The translations under genes were made by a program, and so were the position numbers. The notes under the pieces were generated by a model. That model had not been told where the DNA came from. It saw only the letters and a program-made list of their open reading frames with translations, and did not search any database. A DNA stretch of 6,909 nucleotides from Candidatus Avoscillospira stercoripullorum (GTDB taxonomy: Bacteria; Bacillota; Clostridia; Oscillospirales; Oscillospiraceae), in assembly GCA_018712905.1 (NCBI GenBank), contig DVGD01000173.1:1-6909 (forward strand), given 5' to 3'. Shown in pieces: positions 5,165 through 6,909 of the stretch. Every line of letters starts with the position of its first letter. The stretch's first letter is position 1.

Positions 5165-5196
5165 AATCCCCGCTGCATTTTATGGCAGCGGGGATT
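5165..5196. terminator. Terminator hairpin after lrgB, probably bidirectional
   Basis: AATCCCCGCTGC (5165-5176) pairs perfectly with GCAGCGGGGATT (5185-5196) around the loop ATTTTATG: a 12-bp GC-rich stem. On the plus strand it is followed by only a short T-run (ATTTGCT). On the minus strand the tail is ATTATTCTTAT, so it could also stop transcription of the convergent MBOAT/DHHW operon. Confidence 0.8.
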
Positions 5197-5206
5197 TGCT
5201 ATGCCC

Positions 5207-5252
5207 GTAGGGGTCGATGTCCCCATCGACCCGTGCCGCGCAGCGGCTTTTT
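5207..5252 (+). repeat. GTAGGGG palindromic repeat, copy F, ending in a T-run
   Basis: The first hairpin is GGGTCGATG-TCCC-CATCGACCC (5211-5232) and the second GCCGC-GCA-GCGGC (5235-5247), followed by TTTTT (5248-5252). Relative to B and E the innermost pair of the first stem is switched from C-G to G-C, so pairing is kept. The second hairpin plus T-run looks like a backup terminator for lrgAB. It ends 4 bases from the stop of the convergent DHHW gene. Confidence 0.85.
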
Positions 5253-5256
5253 GAGG

Positions 5257-6351
5257 TTATCGTAGAATACCGGCGGAGTTGATGACTGTGGTGGAGTAGA
5301 GCAGCAGCACATCGTCCACCTGGGAGAAATCCACGAACTGCCCCAGGTATTGGGAGGCCACATACCGCACGTCCACCAGCGTCACCGTGCGGTAACCGCC
5401 CAAAAGCAGGGGCGTGAGGCTCGAACCGTAGGAATCTCGGAAGATAACCAGATTCTTGTCGCTGGCGGCGTTGGGGTTTTCGATGGTGAGCACCGCCTGA
5501 GCGCCGCTTAAAAAGACGTCGTAGCCGTCCAGATTTTCAAACTTGGCCGGATCATAGACCGTGGGACTGGGATTCTCCGGTCCCGAGACGGTGCAGCCCT
5601 CGGTGATCTCGTTGGTGAGATAGATGAGATCCTCCGCCGGCAGAGGCAGTGCCGCCTGGCCGTAGTAGACGCCCTGGAACCCCGAAAGGGTGTGGGGCGT
5701 GTAGCTCTCCCAGGATGGCAGAGTGAGCTCCATAGCCGATGCCAGGGTGTCCACCACCTTTTGAAGCCGCTCCTGCCGCCAGTGGGAGTCTGTCGCGTAG
5801 TAGTCCGCGGCGGTGAGGCTGCCGGTGAGATCCACATGGGTTGCCCAGGGAAGCTCCGCTTCCACGGTGGAGAAGAGCTTCTCATAGTCCAGCGTGGGGT
5901 ATCCGTGGCTGGGCGCGAGGTAGTAGTTCTTGTCGGGAATCACGGCGTAGTAGACGTTGGCCTGGGGAAAGTAGGTCTCGTGGAGGCTGTTCATCTTGTC
6001 GGTGAAAAGCTTCAGCTGCTTTTCGTCCAGGGTGGCGTCCAGCTTGGAGGCTGTGCCCTCGGCGATATAGATGCCGTTGTTGTCCTTCTGTCCCAAAAGA
6101 TCGTACGTCCAGACGGCTTTCAGCGTGCGGAAGGAATCGCGGAAGGGGAACTGGTCGAGGAGGTAGTCCTCTACGTCTTCGGAAAACTCCGCCGAGAGCA
6201 GCGCTTCGCCGCTCACCGCAGGAAACTGCTGGAGCTTGCGCCGCTCGGCGCGGGAGATTGTGCCGTCCGGCAGCAGGAGGTGCAGCACCATAAAGCCCAG
6301 GAGTACCAGGGCGAAGACGGCAATGGTCAGTCGTTGGGTAAGTTTCTGCAT
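5257..6351 (-). CDS. DHHW / AlgX-like SGNH-fold protein, partner of MBOAT acyltransferase
   Basis: This 364-residue protein is anchored by one N-terminal membrane helix (about 8-27), with the rest expected outside the membrane. It looks like the AlgX/AlgJ-type SGNH-hydrolase fold, known in Firmicutes as DHHW proteins: RAERRKLQQFPAVS (34-47) after the anchor, YLLDQFPFRDSFR (63-75), VYYAVIPDKNYYLAP (133-147), the motif YYATDSHW (184-191) and FRDSYGSS (304-311). By analogy with AlgX (D-x-H plus a later serine), the catalytic set would be D188, H190 and S307. The usual second histidine of DHHW is serine here (DSHW). The expected role is transfer of acetyl groups received from the adjacent MBOAT protein to a surface or secreted polysaccharide. 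The ATG at 6351 has AAGGAGG 7 bases upstream, and that site overlaps the MBOAT stop. The acceptor glycan is unknown. Confidence 0.88.
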   Translation of the reverse strand: MQKLTQRLTIAVFALVLLGFMVLHLLLPDGTISRAERRKLQQFPAVSGEALLSAEFSEDVEDYLLDQFPFRDSFRTLKAVWTYDLLGQKDNNGIYIAEGTASKLDATLDEKQLKLFTDKMNSLHETYFPQANVYYAVIPDKNYYLAPSHGYPTLDYEKLFSTVEAELPWATHVDLTGSLTAADYYATDSHWRQERLQKVVDTLASAMELTLPSWESYTPHTLSGFQGVYYGQAALPLPAEDLIYLTNEITEGCTVSGPENPSPTVYDPAKFENLDGYDVFLSGAQAVLTIENPNAASDKNLVIFRDSYGSSLTPLLLGGYRTVTLVDVRYVASQYLGQFVDFSQVDDVLLLYSTTVINSAGILR

Positions 6352-6363
6352 GTCAAGCCCTCC

Positions 6364-6909
6364 TTAAAACCGGAAATAGAGGAACGGATTGAAGGAGCCG
6401 TCCACCAGGCAGGCCGTTACCAGCAGGAGCACCGTCAGCACCATGGCAGGCTGGAGCACCACCACAGCCTTGTGCGCCTGGATTTTTTCGGCCAGGTACT
6501 TGGGAAGGGGCGTAGACCCCAGAGCGCAGAGCACCAGAAGCACGGCATAGCTCTTGAGGTAATAGAGCGCCGTGGCGTTGACCACCGGCAGGCCGCCCAG
6601 GCCGAACATCCGGCCAATTTCCAGGAGTGCCTCAGAGGCCGTGGCACTGTGGAAGAGTACGAAGCCCAAAATGGTGAGCAGCATCACATACACATGGGGC
6701 AGAACCTTCCCTTTGAGGTATTTTCCCAGGAAGAACTTCTCCACCAGCAGCAGAATTCCATAGTAAAGACCCCAGAGGAGGAAGTTCCAGCTGGCGCCGT
6801 GCCAGATGCCGGTGAGCATCCAGACGATCAGGACGTTTCGCACCCACTTGATGGTGCTGGTGCGGCTGCCGCCCAGGGGGATATAGACATAGTCCCGGAA
6901 CCAGCTGCC
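6364..6909 (-). CDS. MBOAT family O-acyltransferase, C-terminal part (5' end off the window)
   Basis: The frame is open from the window edge to the TAA at 6364-6366, giving 181 residues of what is normally a protein of about 470. It starts within the conserved block GSWFRDYVYIPLGGSR (1-16 of the fragment) and continues with RNVLIVWMLTGIWHGASWNF (24-43), which includes the invariant histidine of the MBOAT family (H37). Several hydrophobic helices follow, ending in DGSFNPFLYFRF, the family-typical C-terminus. MBOAT proteins such as AlgI, PatA and DltB move acyl groups across the membrane; next to a DHHW/AlgX-like protein, the AlgI/PatA type acting on an exopolysaccharide or cell-wall glycan is most likely. 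The TAA is part of TAAGGAGG, the ribosome site of the DHHW gene, so the two are one operon. A GTG at 6843 is internal, not the real start. Confidence 0.93.
   Translation of the reverse strand, partial: GSWFRDYVYIPLGGSRTSTIKWVRNVLIVWMLTGIWHGASWNFLLWGLYYGILLLVEKFFLGKYLKGKVLPHVYVMLLTILGFVLFHSATASEALLEIGRMFGLGGLPVVNATALYYLKSYAVLLVLCALGSTPLPKYLAEKIQAHKAVVVLQPAMVLTVLLLVTACLVDGSFNPFLYFRF

Noticed and set aside
1..6909. tRNA, rRNA, riboswitch or phage genes
   Set aside because: I saw no cloverleaf, conserved rRNA segment, known riboswitch core or phage structural gene on either strand.

Overview
The window looks like an accessory-poor stretch of chromosome from a fairly GC-rich gut-type Clostridium relative, most likely Oscillospiraceae/Ruminococcaceae. 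This is inferred from the AGGAGG-type ribosome sites, the Firmicutes-type phosphoglucomutase, the DUF6440 protein, and the dispersed palindromes beginning GTAGGGG, which from general knowledge I associate with that group. No search could be run, so the genus is open.

Layout. (1) Positions 1-1281, minus strand: a compact operon read right to left. It holds an ADP-ribose pyrophosphatase-type Nudix hydrolase, then a small soluble bacterial PH-domain protein with a calcium-loop-like tail, then a DUF6440 protein cut by the window edge. Stop codons overlap the next gene's ribosome site at both junctions, which suggests coupled translation. A candidate promoter lies at 1253-1281. (2) 1389-1901, minus strand: a lone, visibly AT-richer gene of unknown function. 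(3) 2078-3775, plus strand: a complete alpha-phosphoglucomutase/phosphomannomutase-type enzyme behind a strong extended -10 promoter. (4) 3776-4108: a 333-base gene-free stretch filled with palindromic repeats, including two identical 44-base copies, and a perfect 17-bp inverted repeat. (5) 4109-5160, plus strand: lrgA-lrgB, overlapping by 4 bases, with its own promoter and a strong terminator hairpin. (6) 5257-6909, minus strand: a DHHW/AlgX-like SGNH-fold protein preceded by the C-terminal part of an MBOAT O-acyltransferase. Together they are the usual pair for O-acetylating an extracellular or cell-surface glycan.

How the genes may work together. Phosphoglucomutase supplies glucose-1-phosphate for envelope polysaccharides, and the MBOAT/DHHW pair would acetylate a surface polymer. 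LrgAB is a membrane pair linked to autolysis control and, in better studied Firmicutes, to pyruvate movement. The Nudix operon is housekeeping nucleotide-sugar clean-up. These links are inferred from family knowledge; the genes lie in separate transcription units. I do not see a new defence or mobile system here. The most interesting signals are the repeat family with a compensatory base-pair change, the unknown AT-richer gene, and the calcium-loop tail on the PH protein.
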